Positions 25,777-35,388 of a stretch of DNA of 43,478 nt are shown here, piece after piece. Position numbers and translations under genes: made by a program. Numbering within the stretch: position 1 is the stretch's first letter; every line of letters starts with the position of its first letter. The notes under the pieces were generated by a model. It saw only the letters and a program-made list of their open reading frames with translations. It was not told the origin of the DNA and did not search any database. Source of the stretch: Coriobacteriaceae bacterium AM48-5 (GTDB lineage: Bacteria > Actinomycetota > Coriobacteriia > Coriobacteriales > Coriobacteriaceae); NCBI GenBank assembly GCA_027669525.1, contig JAQEDJ010000015.1, positions 1 through 43,478 of the forward strand, read 5' to 3'.

Positions 25777-26680
25777 ACTCACCAGCGAGCAGAGGCTCTC
25801 TCGCGCCATCGACATCATGGAGGCCCTCTACGCCGCCGGCGAGAGCGGCATGACACGAACCGAGATTTGCGGCCGCTTTGACATCACGGGAGTATCGCTC
25901 GACGAGATTCTCGAGATCGTCTCGACGCTCGCGGACCGAGAATCGGGTGCGCGCATCATCTGCGAATGCCACGGCGAGCGTGTGGTCCTCGCCGGTGACG
26001 CCGGACGTGTGCTACCGCTGCGCCTGAGTGCCGCCGAAGGCGCTGTGCTCAACCATGAACTTGAATCGTTGGGGATCGAGCCGCAGACGGCAGCTCGGAT
26101 TCGACATGCCCTTCTACCCGAAGAGCTCGGCTATAACCAGCGCGTCTTTGACACCGTCAACCACGGGTCGCACTGGCAGCAGCTGAGCTGCGCCATTCAG
26201 GACGGTGTTCGTTGCCGCATCTCGTATCGCTCGATGGACGATGCGCGGCCACGCGAGCGTCTGGTCGACCCCTTGCGCATTACGGTAAACGGCGACCAAA
26301 CATACCTGATTGCCTGGGACATCGCGGTCGATGAGCAGCGCACCTATCGCATGGATAAAATCGAGGGACTCACCTTGACGGAAGACTCCGTCGTGCCTCA
26401 CACACCGGGCGTCGCATCCCTCCACGATTCCCTTGCCCGGACGCAGCGTAGCGCAAAGCTCTTGATGCCATTCGATATGGCGGAGCATCTGGACTGGGCC
26501 GGCATCACCCTAATCGAGCGCAGCGGGGCAGACATGGCAACGGTGACCGTGCATTACGGCTCCGAGCGTTGGCTACTGAGCCAGATAATCGCAGCGGGCG
26601 GAGCCATCCGCATCTTGGATGACCCCGCCCTGTCAAAGCGTCTGTGCGATATGGCAAAAACCCTCGTCTGTCCGCTTTAG
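25763..26680 (+). CDS. WYL domain transcriptional regulator 2
   Basis: A 305-aa partner of the preceding gene. The N-terminal HTH reads RAIDIMEALYAAGESGMTRTEI; the WYL domain includes RCRISYRSMD, PLRITVNGDQTYLIAWD and RTYRMDKIEGL. The start ATG lies inside the end of the first WYL gene, so translation is coupled and a heterodimer is likely. Its stop overlaps that of the convergent dinG gene (TTTAG), leaving no terminator between them. Confidence 0.88.
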   Translation: MPVRKLTSEQRLSRAIDIMEALYAAGESGMTRTEICGRFDITGVSLDEILEIVSTLADRESGARIICECHGERVVLAGDAGRVLPLRLSAAEGAVLNHELESLGIEPQTAARIRHALLPEELGYNQRVFDTVNHGSHWQQLSCAIQDGVRCRISYRSMDDARPRERLVDPLRITVNGDQTYLIAWDIAVDEQRTYRMDKIEGLTLTEDSVVPHTPGVASLHDSLARTQRSAKLLMPFDMAEHLDWAGITLIERSGADMATVTVHYGSERWLLSQIIAAGGAIRILDDPALSKRLCDMAKTLVCPL

Positions 26681-29570
26681 CGCCGCCGCTCGTGGTGTGC
26701 GCGCCACAGTTGCAGATAGTGACCGATCTGCGCCGATTCGATGCGCTGGTAGGAGCTCGTGGGCAGCGACGTTAAGAACTTCTTCCCGTAGCCCTTCGTC
26801 ACCAGGCGCGGGTCGGCCAGAATCAGCACGCCGCAATCGGTCGACGAGCGGATAAGGCGGCCGGCCGCCTGCTTAACCTCGAGCACCGCCTCGGGCAGCG
26901 AATAGCGCGCCCAAGCGCGGTCTTCGCGCAGGTTGCGCTCGCACGAGAGCGGGTCCGTGGGGCTCGAGAACGGCAGCTTGGGAATGATGACGCAGCGCAG
27001 CGTCTCGCCGCTGGCGTCAAACCCCTCCCAGAAGGCCTTAAGCGCAAAAAGCGACGAGGTCGGCTCGTTGATAAACCGGTCGCGCAGGCGACGAGGAGAT
27101 GAGTTGCGCTGCTGGCAGTTGAGCTCCAGACCCGCACGGGCCATCTTGGGCTCAACGCGGGCGTACAGGTCTTCCATGTCGCGCCGATTGGTGAACAACG
27201 TGAGCACCGATCCGCCCATGGCAAGATGGGCGTCGACCAGCACGCGCTCGAGCGCCGTAAGATAGCTCTCACGATCGCGCGGATCGGGGATATCGCCCGC
27301 AACGACTACAGCCATGTTCGAATCGAAGTCGTAGCTCGAGTCCAAGTGCAGCGATGAGGATGTTGAAGCACCGATGCGATCGAGGCCGACCGCATGGTTA
27401 AAGTGTTCAAAGCTTTTGGACACCGTCATAGTCGCCGAGGCAAAGATAGCCGTGTGAACCTCGGGCAGCCACTCGGTTGCCAAGGCCTCGCCAATATCGA
27501 TGCGCTCTGCGGTCATCGACTCTCCGCCGGCACGCAACCTGCGATTGACCTGCAGCGAATACACGTAGTGTTCATCGGTGCCATCAATGATGAGTTTGAG
27601 GTTCTCGGCCAGCTCGTGCAGGCGGCGTGAGATATCGCCCAGGTCGACAACAACCTCGGGCTTGTCGGCGGCGACGGCTTGCACCAGCGCGTCGACGCTC
27701 TTGTCAGCCTGTTCCAATGCGTCGATGGCAGTGTAGGCCGACTGTAAGAAATCATGCCAGTCGTCAGATTCGCGCAACTCGGGGCCAATCCATAGATTGG
27801 CATTGTCATAACCCCCACGGGCACGGCGGCCGAGCTCGCGAACGCCGTCGAACACGTCGGCGATTGCCATGCTCGCGCGCGCAACCGTCGACGTCGCTTG
27901 GCAGTAAGGCCTAGGTAGAGCGTAGAGCCCTCGGAGGTTGCCAAATCACGGGAAACCTGGCTTAGCGCGCCGGTGCTCGAGCCACCCAGGCGCTCAAACA
28001 GAACGCGTGATTCGTCCGCCGACACCACGCGCGCCCACTGGCGGCGCGCCTCGCGCTCGATGGAATGGGCCTCGTCGATTACCCAATGACGAATCGGAGG
28101 TAAAATCCTGCCCTCGGCCGCGACGTTGCGGAACAGCAGGGAATGGTTGGTGACCACCACATCGGCATGCGCCGCACGACGGCGAGCGCCGTGGACCAAA
28201 CATTTATCAGGGAAAAACGGGCAGAGGCGACGAGCACACTCGCGCGAGGCCGTCGTAAAGTCGGGGCGGTTGACGCTGCGCCACCGAATGCCGAGCGAGT
28301 CGAGGTCGCCATCGGCTGATTGGCAGACGTACGCCATAATGACCGCGACCGCCGTGAGCGTGTCCGCCGGATCGCGCTTGGTGGTAATCTCGACCTGGCT
28401 GCGGCTCATGCGCTCAAGCTTGCGCAGGCACGGATAGTGGTCATAGCCCTTGAGAGCGCAAAATGACAGACCACCGTCCAGTTGCTCGGCAAGTTTTGGC
28501 AGCTCATGGTACATGAGCTGGTCGGCAAGATTGTTCGATTTGGTCGCAATACCAACCGTGATGTTGTTACGGCGCGCTGCCTCGGCAAAAGGCACCAGAT
28601 AGGCCATCGACTTGCCGACGCCCGTGCCCGCCTCAATTACACGATGAGTGCCCGTGACCAGCGCATCGCGGACCTCGAGCGCCATCGCGATCTGCTCATC
28701 ACGCGGCTCATAGGTGGGATACATGCGATTGACCAGGCCACCTGGCGCATAGTCTGCCTCAATCTCCTCACGACTCGGCATCTTGAGGACCGGCAGTTCG
28801 TCGGCGTCCACCCGATCGTCGGCGCGATCGGCCTTGAGGACGTCAGCACGAGCGGCGCTGAGAGAGAAGATAGAACCAGGGTTCTGCCCTGCCAAGAATG
28901 AGAAGATAGGACGATAGGACCAAGGCACGTCCGGATGCATGTCGGCTAGGCGCGCCATAAGGCCCCGAGGCAAGTCGGTGAGCGCCACGAGCAACACGCG
29001 CCATACGCCACACAGGGCGTCGACGTCGGCATTGGCACGGTGTGATACCGAGTCACAGCCAAACAGATCGGCCATAAAAGACAGCTTGTGCGAGGCCAGG
29101 CGCGGTAGCGCGATGCGCGACAGCGCCAGCGAATCGATCCAGATATCGCTCACGTTGACGCCGCCTTTGACCGACTCGATAAACGAGCGGTCGAACGTGG
29201 CGTTATGTGCGATCACCGGGCAACCACCGACAAAATCGGCGAGAGCGGCGACGGCCTCAACAGCCGACGGGGCATCTGCCACATCGGCATTTGTAATGCT
29301 CGTGAGCTCGGTAATCTCGGCGGGAATCAGCTGTTTGGGATGCACGAAGGTATCGAAGCGGTCGATGATCTCGCGGCCCGAAAGACGGGCCGCCGAGATC
29401 TCGATCAGCTCATTGTCCTGCACCGAAAGACCCGTGGTCTCGGTATCGAGGACAATCACATCTTCCTCGATAAGGCCGAAGGACTGCGTTTTGGCGCGGT
29501 CGGCGAGCGTGGCATAGGAGTCGATGACAAACTGCGGCGTTCCTGACGAAACCGCGTCCTCGATTAGCAT
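26677..29570 (-). CDS. dinG: DinG-type helicase with DnaQ-like exonuclease domain (frameshifted)
   Basis: About 964 aa after restoring one G at about 27897 (GCCAAGCGACG). The N-terminal exonuclease (about 30-200) shows VLDTETTGL and VIAHNATFDRSF, the DEDD type. The helicase shows Walker A IEAGTGVGKS, DEAH in VIDEAHSIE, and four Cys (FCALKGYDHYPC, CARRLCPFFPDKC) placed as in the XPD/DinG iron-sulfur cluster; motif VI lies near QAAGRLIRSSTDCG. Fused proteins of this kind are common in Gram-positives and act in DNA repair or replication conflict. The start overlaps the ddl stop (ATGCTAA). Confidence 0.9.
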
Positions 29571-30528
29571 GCAATGCCCGCTCGACGAAGACCCATACGG
29601 ATCAGGCCGTCACAGACCTGCGGGAACGTCATGTCGTCGGTGTGGCGGATCTCATCCGGATACAGCGATGTATCGGTCATGCCGGGAATGGTATTGGTCT
29701 CGAGGATAACGGGGCCGTCCTCGCTCACGATAAAATCGCTGCGCGAGATGCCCAGGCAACCGAGGGCCTTGTGAGCGGCACAGGCAAGCTCCTGGGCACG
29801 AGCGTAGTTCTCGGGTGAAATCTGCGCCGGAATGCGATGGATGTCCGTAGGGTCGACATATTTCACGTCCAGATCGTAGAACTCACAGTCCTCGGGCTTG
29901 CGAATCTCGACAATCGGCAGGGCGCGCACGTCGTCCTCGCCGTACACGCCGACGGTGATCTCGGTACCCTCGATGCACTTCTCGACCAGCACTTTGTCGC
30001 CGTACTCAAACGCTTGGCAATTGCCGCGGGCAGCTCGGAGGGCTCATGGACCAGAGAAATGCCATAGCTGGAACCGTTGACGGCCGGCTTCACAAAGCAG
30101 CGCTCGCCACAAATCTCGACGATATGGTCGATATCGACTTCATCACCCACCTCGAGCGCGAGGCCGGGGGCAATGGGAATGCCCGCCTTGGCGTACAGGA
30201 GCTTAGAGACCTCCTTGTCGGCACCGCAGGCGCTGGCAAGCACGCCCGAGGCCGTGTAGGGGATACCCAGGGTCTCCATGGCGCCCTGCATGGCGCCATC
30301 CTCACCGCCGGCACCGTGCATGGCGATAAACGCCACGTCAAAGCCGCCGGTCGCCATGGTTACCATAAAGTCATCGACGGCCGTGTCGAGCAGCTCCACC
30401 GAGGTGTAGCCGGCTTCCTTCAGTGCCACCACGACGTTCTTTCCTGAATTGAGCGAAATCTCGCGCTCAGCGGAATGACCGCCCGCCAAGACCGCTACGT
30501 GCATGTTCTCTAGGCTTTTACCCGGCAT
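29564..30528 (-). CDS. ddl: D-alanine--D-alanine ligase (frameshifted)
   Basis: About 321 aa after restoring one G at about 30013, where the frames AAIAK and FEYGDKVLVEKCIEGTE join. MHVAVLAGGHSAEREISL, IAMHGAGGEDGAMQGAME, VKPAVNGSSYGISL and VILETNTIPGMTDTS are ATP-grasp ligase signatures. It makes the D-Ala-D-Ala dipeptide for peptidoglycan. The codon for the K/Y-F selectivity loop region reads SSYGIS-like, typical of D-Ala-D-Ala rather than D-Ala-D-Lac enzymes (inference). GGAGGAG precedes ATG 30528. Coupled to dinG. Confidence 0.93.
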
Positions 30529-30613
30529 GGGCAGACTCCTCCTCTATAATTTCTGCAGCTGATACCATATTGTAGCGATACCCTCTACGTTTCCCCAAAA
30601 TCGAAAGGCTTCC

Positions 30614-31666
30614 ATGAATCCCAGGACTAAATCTCAGGACATTCGCGACTTGAGCCAAAACGATATTCGCGAGCTCGTGGCCGAACTTGGCCAGCCCGCC
30701 TTCCGCGCAAAGCAGCTCATCGAATGGGTCTTTGAGAAGAACGTTTGTTCGTTTGACGACATGACCAACCTTCCCAAGGCTTTCCGCGAGCAGCTTAAAG
30801 AGGCTTTTGCCTTTGACACGCCGACTGAACTCACCAAGCAGGTTTCCAAAGATGGCTCTCGCAAGTACCTGCTCGAGTACCACGACGGCATTTCCGTCGA
30901 GACCGTCGGTATGCCCCGTCGCAACAAGCTTTCCGTCTGCGTTTCCACCCAGGCAGGCTGTGGCATGGGCTGCGCCTTTTGCGCTACCGGTCTCAACGGC
31001 CTCAAGCGTTCTCTGACCGCTCAAGAGATCGTCGACCAGGTACTTCATGTATCCAACGACTTTGGCGAGCGCGCCACGAGCGTTGTCTTCATGGGCCAGG
31101 GCGAGCCGTTTGCCAACTACGACGAGGTTCTCAAGGCGCTGCGAATCCTCAACGACCCCGACGGCATCGGTATCGGCGCTCGTCACCTCACCGTCTCTAC
31201 CAGCGGCGTTATTCCCGGTATTCGCAAATTTGCCGACATCCCCGAGCAATTCACGCTTGCCGTTTCCCTGCATTCCGCCATCCAGTCGACGCGCAATAAG
31301 CTCATGCCCGGTGTTAAGAAGTACACGCTGCTTCGCCTTCACGAAGCGCTTCAGCTCTACACCGAGAAGACTGGCCGCCGCCCGACCTATGAGTATGCCA
31401 TGATCGAAGGCGTCAACGATACGAATCCCGAGATGCAGGCGCTCTGCGACTTCTGCGAGGGAACGCTGTGCCACGTTAACCTCATTCAGCTTAACGACAT
31501 CGAGGGCAGCCCGCTCAAGCCGTCGCCGATTCATAAGGTTGAGGATCTTCAGCGTCGTCTTGAGTCCCGTGGCATCGAGACCACGATTCGTAACTCCCGT
31601 GGTAACGATATTGACGCCGCTTGCGGACAGCTGAAGCAGCGCTTCAAAGTTCAGAAGAACGCATAG
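30614..31666 (+). CDS. rlmN: 23S rRNA/tRNA adenine C2-methyltransferase
   Basis: A 350-aa radical-SAM methyltransferase. The cluster motif is CGMGCAFC, followed by ATGLNGLKRSLTAQEIV; the tail has YEYAMIEGVNDT, HVNLIQLN, a second catalytic Cys region and NSRGNDIDAACGQL. It methylates A2503 of 23S rRNA and A37 of some tRNAs by way of a Cys-methyl intermediate. It is read toward the origin, against its neighbours, and shares a short divergent promoter region (30529-30613) with ddl. Confidence 0.96.
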   Translation: MNPRTKSQDIRDLSQNDIRELVAELGQPAFRAKQLIEWVFEKNVCSFDDMTNLPKAFREQLKEAFAFDTPTELTKQVSKDGSRKYLLEYHDGISVETVGMPRRNKLSVCVSTQAGCGMGCAFCATGLNGLKRSLTAQEIVDQVLHVSNDFGERATSVVFMGQGEPFANYDEVLKALRILNDPDGIGIGARHLTVSTSGVIPGIRKFADIPEQFTLAVSLHSAIQSTRNKLMPGVKKYTLLRLHEALQLYTEKTGRRPTYEYAMIEGVNDTNPEMQALCDFCEGTLCHVNLIQLNDIEGSPLKPSPIHKVEDLQRRLESRGIETTIRNSRGNDIDAACGQLKQRFKVQKNA

Positions 31667-31684
31667 GGGAGTCGCACCCCAAAA

Positions 31685-31700
31685 CGTTTCATGTGAAACA
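31685..31700. promoter_or_regulatory. parS-like site downstream of rlmN
   Basis: CGTTTCATGTGAAACA differs from the canonical parS palindrome TGTTTCACGTGAAACA at two positions. It lies between the rlmN stop and its terminator, about 1.3 kb from parB. It is a probable ParB-binding site. Confidence 0.6.
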
Positions 31701-31703
31701 TCG

Positions 31704-31745
31704 AACGACCCCGGTTGCAGAATATGCAACCGGGGTCGTTTCGTT
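31704..31745 (+). terminator. Terminator of rlmN
   Basis: A perfect 16-bp stem (31704-31719 with 31725-31740) and a 5-nt loop, followed by TCGTTT. Confidence 0.88.
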
Positions 31746-31797
31746 TATTGACCTTAATTTTGAATCAGCTGCTACCTGTCCCATTTTTTACGGCCAA

Positions 31798-31840
31798 AAT
31801 AAGGGGTCCTTGTCTTGTGAATCAGACAAGGACCCTTCAA
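31798..31840 (-). terminator. Terminator after the parAB operon
   Basis: A 14-bp stem (31802-31815 with 31824-31837), A/T-flanked on both sides. It lies 25 bp after the leftward YtxH-like gene and can work in both directions. Confidence 0.82.
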
Positions 31841-31865
31841 AAAATGCTGGGTAATTGTTAGGTAC

Positions 31866-32120
31866 CTAATAGCCTACATTTTCCCATTGGTTGCTAACCC
31901 AACCTTGATTAATCTTGGGATTCTTCGTTACCTGAGCTGTACGCATGGCAACTTCTTCTGTCATAACATCCATTTTCTTCTTGGAAGTATCAACGATATC
32001 TTGCGCGCCACGAAGCAAACGACCTCGAAGTTCATCGTCTGTCGCGATCTTATATCCAGCAAAGGCACCAGCCGCGACAGTCGTCACCAATGCAATCGCA
32101 GTTAAAATTTTATTCCTCAT
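31866..32120 (-). CDS. Small YtxH-like membrane-anchored protein
   Basis: About 84 aa. A single N-terminal membrane helix (ILTAIALVTTVAAGAFAGY) is followed by a charged helical region. This resembles YtxH-type small proteins; the assignment is tentative. ATG 32120 lies inside the end of parB and has AGGAGG eight bases upstream, so the gene is the third member of the parA-parB unit. Confidence 0.65.
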   Translation of the reverse strand: MRNKILTAIALVTTVAAGAFAGYKIATDDELRGRLLRGAQDIVDTSKKKMDVMTEEVAMRTAQVTKNPKINQGWVSNQWENVGY

Positions 32121-33015
32121 CTTGGCCTCCTTGATCAAACTGAATCATTTCGCCAAGAATACGAGAGAGCTCTTCCTCGTCTTTAAACTCAATCTCGATC
32201 TTATTCTTTCCACGCGAGCTCTTCACACGCACGTTGGTATTAAAAACCTGACGAAGCACGCGGGCAGCCTTTTTAAAAGACTGAGGCGTCGCAGGCCTCG
32301 GTGTCTTAGGTGTCTCTCCGGCAGAAAACAACGGAGCAAGATTTTCTGTCGCTCTTACGGAAAGGCCCTCTGCAACAACCTTCTCTGCAAGTCGAATTCG
32401 AGCGTCCTCATAGGGAACTGCAAGAATCGCACGCGCATGACCAGCAGTAAGTTTGCCATCAAAAATCATCTGCTGAACAACTTCAGGGAGATCGAGAAGA
32501 CGCAGCGAGTTTGTAATTGCAGAGCGTGACTTGCTTACTGCCTTCGACAATGCCTCTTGGGTCATACCGCTGGCGTCGATGAGCTGTCGGTAGCCCTTAG
32601 CCTCTTCGACGGGATTCAGATCAGAACGCTGAAGGTTTTCGATAAGAGCAAGAGCCAACATCTCTTCATCATTAACCTCTTTAATGATGACAGGCAGCTC
32701 CTCAAGACCAGCAAGCTTTGACGCCTGGTAACGACGCTCACCAGCGATGATCTCATAGCCGTTTCCATGCTTACGAACCAAAAGCGGCTGCAAAACGCCA
32801 TGTTCTTGGATTGACTCGCTCAACTCGCGAAGTTCAGTTTCGTTAAAGTGAATTCGCGGCTGATTAGGGTTGGGTACGATATCTTCAATAGGTAGTTTTG
32901 TTTCAGATGCGGCATTTGAAGCAGATGCAGCCGAACCACCGGTCTCATACTCGGCCTCTGAGACCAAAGCATTGAGTCCACGTCCCAAACCTCCACGTTT
33001 CTTTACACTAGGCAC
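32110..33015 (-). CDS. parB: Chromosome partitioning protein ParB
   Basis: A 301-aa CTP-dependent clamp that loads at parS. RGGLGRGLNALV at the N-terminus is the ParA-stimulating segment; PNPNQPR, GVLQPLLVR and GERRYQAS are the CTP-binding boxes; an HTH follows (MTQEALSKAVSKSRSAITNSLRL split over residues 140-165); the C-terminus (VRVKSSRGKNKIEIEF) dimerises. It overlaps parA by 8 bp. Three parS sites lie upstream of the operon. Confidence 0.96.
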   Translation of the reverse strand: MPSVKKRGGLGRGLNALVSEAEYETGGSAASASNAASETKLPIEDIVPNPNQPRIHFNETELRELSESIQEHGVLQPLLVRKHGNGYEIIAGERRYQASKLAGLEELPVIIKEVNDEEMLALALIENLQRSDLNPVEEAKGYRQLIDASGMTQEALSKAVSKSRSAITNSLRLLDLPEVVQQMIFDGKLTAGHARAILAVPYEDARIRLAEKVVAEGLSVRATENLAPLFSAGETPKTPRPATPQSFKKAARVLRQVFNTNVRVKSSRGKNKIEIEFKDEEELSRILGEMIQFDQGGQDEE

Positions 33016-33808
33016 GCTTGATCACCTCTTTTGCAAGGTTCATATACGCTTTTGCACCCTTATTTTGAGGTGCATAGGTAATTACAGGCTCTCCAAAAGA
33101 CGGAGCTTCGGAGATTTTAACCGTACGGGGGATCAGCGTCTTAAACGCCTTATCACCAAAGTACGATTGAACCTCCTCAACAACCTGATTCGATAGAGAA
33201 GTACGCGAGTCATACATGGTCATAAGCACACCATAGGTGTCTAAGCCCTTGTTCAGACGTGATTTGACCATCTTCATTGACTCAAGCAGCTTCGTAACGC
33301 CCTCGAGTGCATAATACTCGCACTGGATCGGAATCAAAACGCTGTCTGCCGCGGTCAAGGCGTTGATAGTAAGCAGGCCGAGCGAAGGGGGACAGTCAAT
33401 GAAAATAAAATCGAACTCGTCCTGAATCGGCTCAAGCAAATCTTTGAGGCGGGTTTCACGAGCGATTGCGCTTACGAGCTCAATTTCCGCGCCTGCAAGC
33501 TGAATTGTAGCCGGAATTACGAATACCTTTTTGCAATTTGTATCAAGAACAAGCGATTCTGCCGGCACATCATTCAACAATGCATCATAGATGCAGTGAT
33601 CAAGGTCTTCTTTTTCAATTCCGAATCCACTGGTGCTGTTTCCCTGCGGATCAAAATCGACAATCAGTGTCTTACGACCCTGCTCACCCAGTGCTGCTGC
33701 AAGGTTTACAGCCGTCGTCGACTTACCGACACCGCCTTTTTGATTGATGATTGCAATGATACGCGTGTCTTTTGCGCTCTTAGAACGCTTAACGTCGCGA
33801 AATCCCAC
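33008..33808 (-). CDS. parA: Chromosome partitioning ATPase ParA/Soj
   Basis: A 266-aa Walker ATPase with the deviant P-loop KGGVGKSTTAVN, DFDPQGNSTSG and FIFIDCPPSLG. It forms an ATP-dependent dimer on the nucleoid, is driven by ParB, and in many bacteria also controls DnaA. First gene of the parA-parB-YtxH unit; the 130 bp upstream hold the parS cluster, so ParB binding may also regulate this promoter. Confidence 0.97.
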   Translation of the reverse strand: MGFRDVKRSKSAKDTRIIAIINQKGGVGKSTTAVNLAAALGEQGRKTLIVDFDPQGNSTSGFGIEKEDLDHCIYDALLNDVPAESLVLDTNCKKVFVIPATIQLAGAEIELVSAIARETRLKDLLEPIQDEFDFIFIDCPPSLGLLTINALTAADSVLIPIQCEYYALEGVTKLLESMKMVKSRLNKGLDTYGVLMTMYDSRTSLSNQVVEEVQSYFGDKAFKTLIPRTVKISEAPSFGEPVITYAPQNKGAKAYMNLAKEVIKRA

Positions 33809-33847
33809 GGTCCCTCCTGGTGTGTATTAAAGCTGTCAAACGGAGGA

Positions 33848-33863
33848 TGTTTCACGTGAACAT
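33848..33863. promoter_or_regulatory. parS-like site, variant
   Basis: TGTTTCACGTGAACAT: the left half matches parS exactly; the right half has GTGAAC where the consensus has GTGAAAC, as if one A were missing. The same variant recurs at 33925. Confidence 0.65.
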
Positions 33864-33885
33864 TCCGATTCGATATCAACCGCCA

Positions 33886-33901
33886 TGTTTCACGTGAAAC
33901 A
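33886..33901. promoter_or_regulatory. parS site, perfect
   Basis: TGTTTCACGTGAAACA is an exact 16-bp copy of the conserved parS palindrome, placed between rsmG and parA and about 3.3 kb from the presumed origin. Confidence 0.95.
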
Positions 33902-33924
33902 CTGCAAGTTGTTAGTATCCATTA

Positions 33925-33940
33925 TGTTTCACGTGAACAT
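33925..33940. promoter_or_regulatory. parS-like site, variant
   Basis: TGTTTCACGTGAACAT, the same variant as at 33848. It touches the stop codon of rsmG (33941). Confidence 0.65.
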
Positions 33941-34677
33941 CTAGGCAAGCGGATTCTTCTTTGCCATGCCATTTGAACGAGGCAATGAGACAGATGCTGG
34001 ATGGCTCTTCTTAAGAACAATGAACTCCCTGTGGCCCAAGCCTCAGGCAAATCGATTGCGTCATTCAGAAGCAAAGTGAAGCCGCAAATCTTAGCTGCTG
34101 ACATGCCGGAAGCAAGCTCCTCATCCGAAGGATTGCCCTTAGTGATAACAAATAGCCCTCCATCCTTGAGGAACGGAGCCGCATACTCAACAAGAATCGG
34201 TAGAGGGGCCAGTGCGCGGGCGGTTACGACAGAGAACTGCTTCTTATGGCTTCGAGCATATTCTTCAAGACGATCATGAACCGCATGAGCATGTTTCAAT
34301 CCAAGAGCATGGACAAAGGAATTGACAGCATCAACCTTCTTGCCAACAGAATCAATATAAGTAGCTTTACGATGCGTGGCTATGGTTAACGGAATACCAG
34401 GGAAGCCCGCACCTGTACCCATATCGAGCAAAGCTCCCTCAGGAGCCTTATTGACATAGGGGAGTAAAACAAGTGAGTCGAGGATATGAAGTACTGCAGC
34501 ATTTTCTACGTTGAGAATACGGGTGAGATTGGTTGTCTTATTTGTTTCTAGAACCAAATCCAAATGCTGAATACATTTCCTCAGCTCAGCATCAGTTACG
34601 CTCAAGGAATACTCTTTGCAATAGAAAGCTAGACGACTCAACATCTCGTCAGCCTGCTGATCAGTAAGTACTAACAA
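33941..34677 (-). CDS. rsmG: 16S rRNA guanine-N7 methyltransferase (frameshifted)
   Basis: About 245 aa. LLDMGTGAGFPGIPL is the SAM-binding loop; ARALAPLPILVEYAAPFL and KDGGLFVITKG are family segments. The frame breaks near 34033, after PEAWA; restoring one base gives HREFIVLKKSHPASVSLPR and the usual ending NGMAKKNPLA at 33941. Without repair the frame runs into the parS sites. It makes m7G527 in 16S rRNA (E. coli numbering). I chose the TTG start at 34677 because AAAGGAG lies six bases upstream; a start 37 codons earlier would run through the jag terminator. Confidence 0.9.
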
Positions 34678-34722
34678 CGAAAGCTCCTTTCTGACAAAAA
34701 TCAGTGTATCGAGAACTTTTGA

Positions 34723-34757
34723 CAAAAAAAAGGGGACGTGGAAACCACGTCCCCTTA
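34723..34757 (-). terminator. Terminator between jag and rsmG
   Basis: AAGGGGACGTGG pairs with CCACGTCCCCTT around a 3-nt loop, and on the minus strand the hairpin runs into eight T. Strong canonical terminator; positions are accurate to one or two bases. Confidence 0.88.
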
Positions 34758-34774
34758 GCATAAGCTCGAGTAGA

Positions 34775-35344
34775 TTATCGAGCAACAATCACCACATGGC
34801 GATCAGGGTCAGAACCCTCAGAATGAGTATCGACGGCATCATTGCTACGAAGTGCAATGTGAACCAGTCGACGCTCGTAGGCATTCATGGGCGGAAGCGA
34901 AACACTCTTATGAGTGCGAATGGCACGCTCGGCAGCAGACTGAGCCATGGAGGCAACCTTGTCCTGACGGCGGCTCTTGTATCCCTCGACGTCCACTACA
35001 ACCGGATACCTAAAGCCAAGTTTGCGGCTCACCAGCAAAGAGAACATAACCTGAAGGGCATCAAGGGTGCGACCATGACGGCCAATGAGAACAGCAAGGT
35101 CGGGAGCCGTTACATCCAAAATCAGCTCACCCTCGTCGCCCTCATACTCATCGATAGGAGAGTTGGCGGCATCGAAGTGCGAAAGGATGGAACGCAGGAT
35201 GGAAATCGCAACATCGGCAATGGTGTCGAGCTCCTCATCGGTCAGCTCTTCACCAGCCTTGTAGCGCTGTGCAATCTCGGGATAATCGCCCGCGACCTGC
35301 GGGGCAACCTCCTCAAGCATATCCTCGATGATCTCTTCAGACAT
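34775..35344 (-). CDS. jag: KH/R3H RNA-binding protein Jag (KhpB)
   Basis: About 189 aa. An acidic N-terminal region is followed by a KH-like domain with GRHG in VLIGRHGRTLDALQVMFSL (split near residue 100) and an R3H domain with MNAYERRLVHIAL. Jag/KhpB proteins bind RNA and affect cell elongation and division. GGAG precedes ATG 35344. It lies 45 bp after yidC, in the usual yidC-jag pair. Confidence 0.93.
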   Translation of the reverse strand: MSEEIIEDMLEEVAPQVAGDYPEIAQRYKAGEELTDEELDTIADVAISILRSILSHFDAANSPIDEYEGDEGELILDVTAPDLAVLIGRHGRTLDALQVMFSLLVSRKLGFRYPVVVDVEGYKSRRQDKVASMAQSAAERAIRTHKSVSLPPMNAYERRLVHIALRSNDAVDTHSEGSDPDRHVVIVAR

Positions 35345-35388
35345 AACGTACTCCAAAAGTTAGGTACCTAAATAAGATTGATATCCCA

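Noticed and set aside
27890..30020. Missing bases caused by methylation at CCWWGG sites
   Set aside because: dinG, ddl and one purB break fit such a motif if repaired, but intact CCTTGG sites also occur (for example near 2890 and 5923) and other breaks do not fit, so a single motif does not explain the pattern.
30518..31729. 403-codon minus-strand frame
   Set aside because: Antisense to rlmN, which carries the radical-SAM motif CGMGCAFC.
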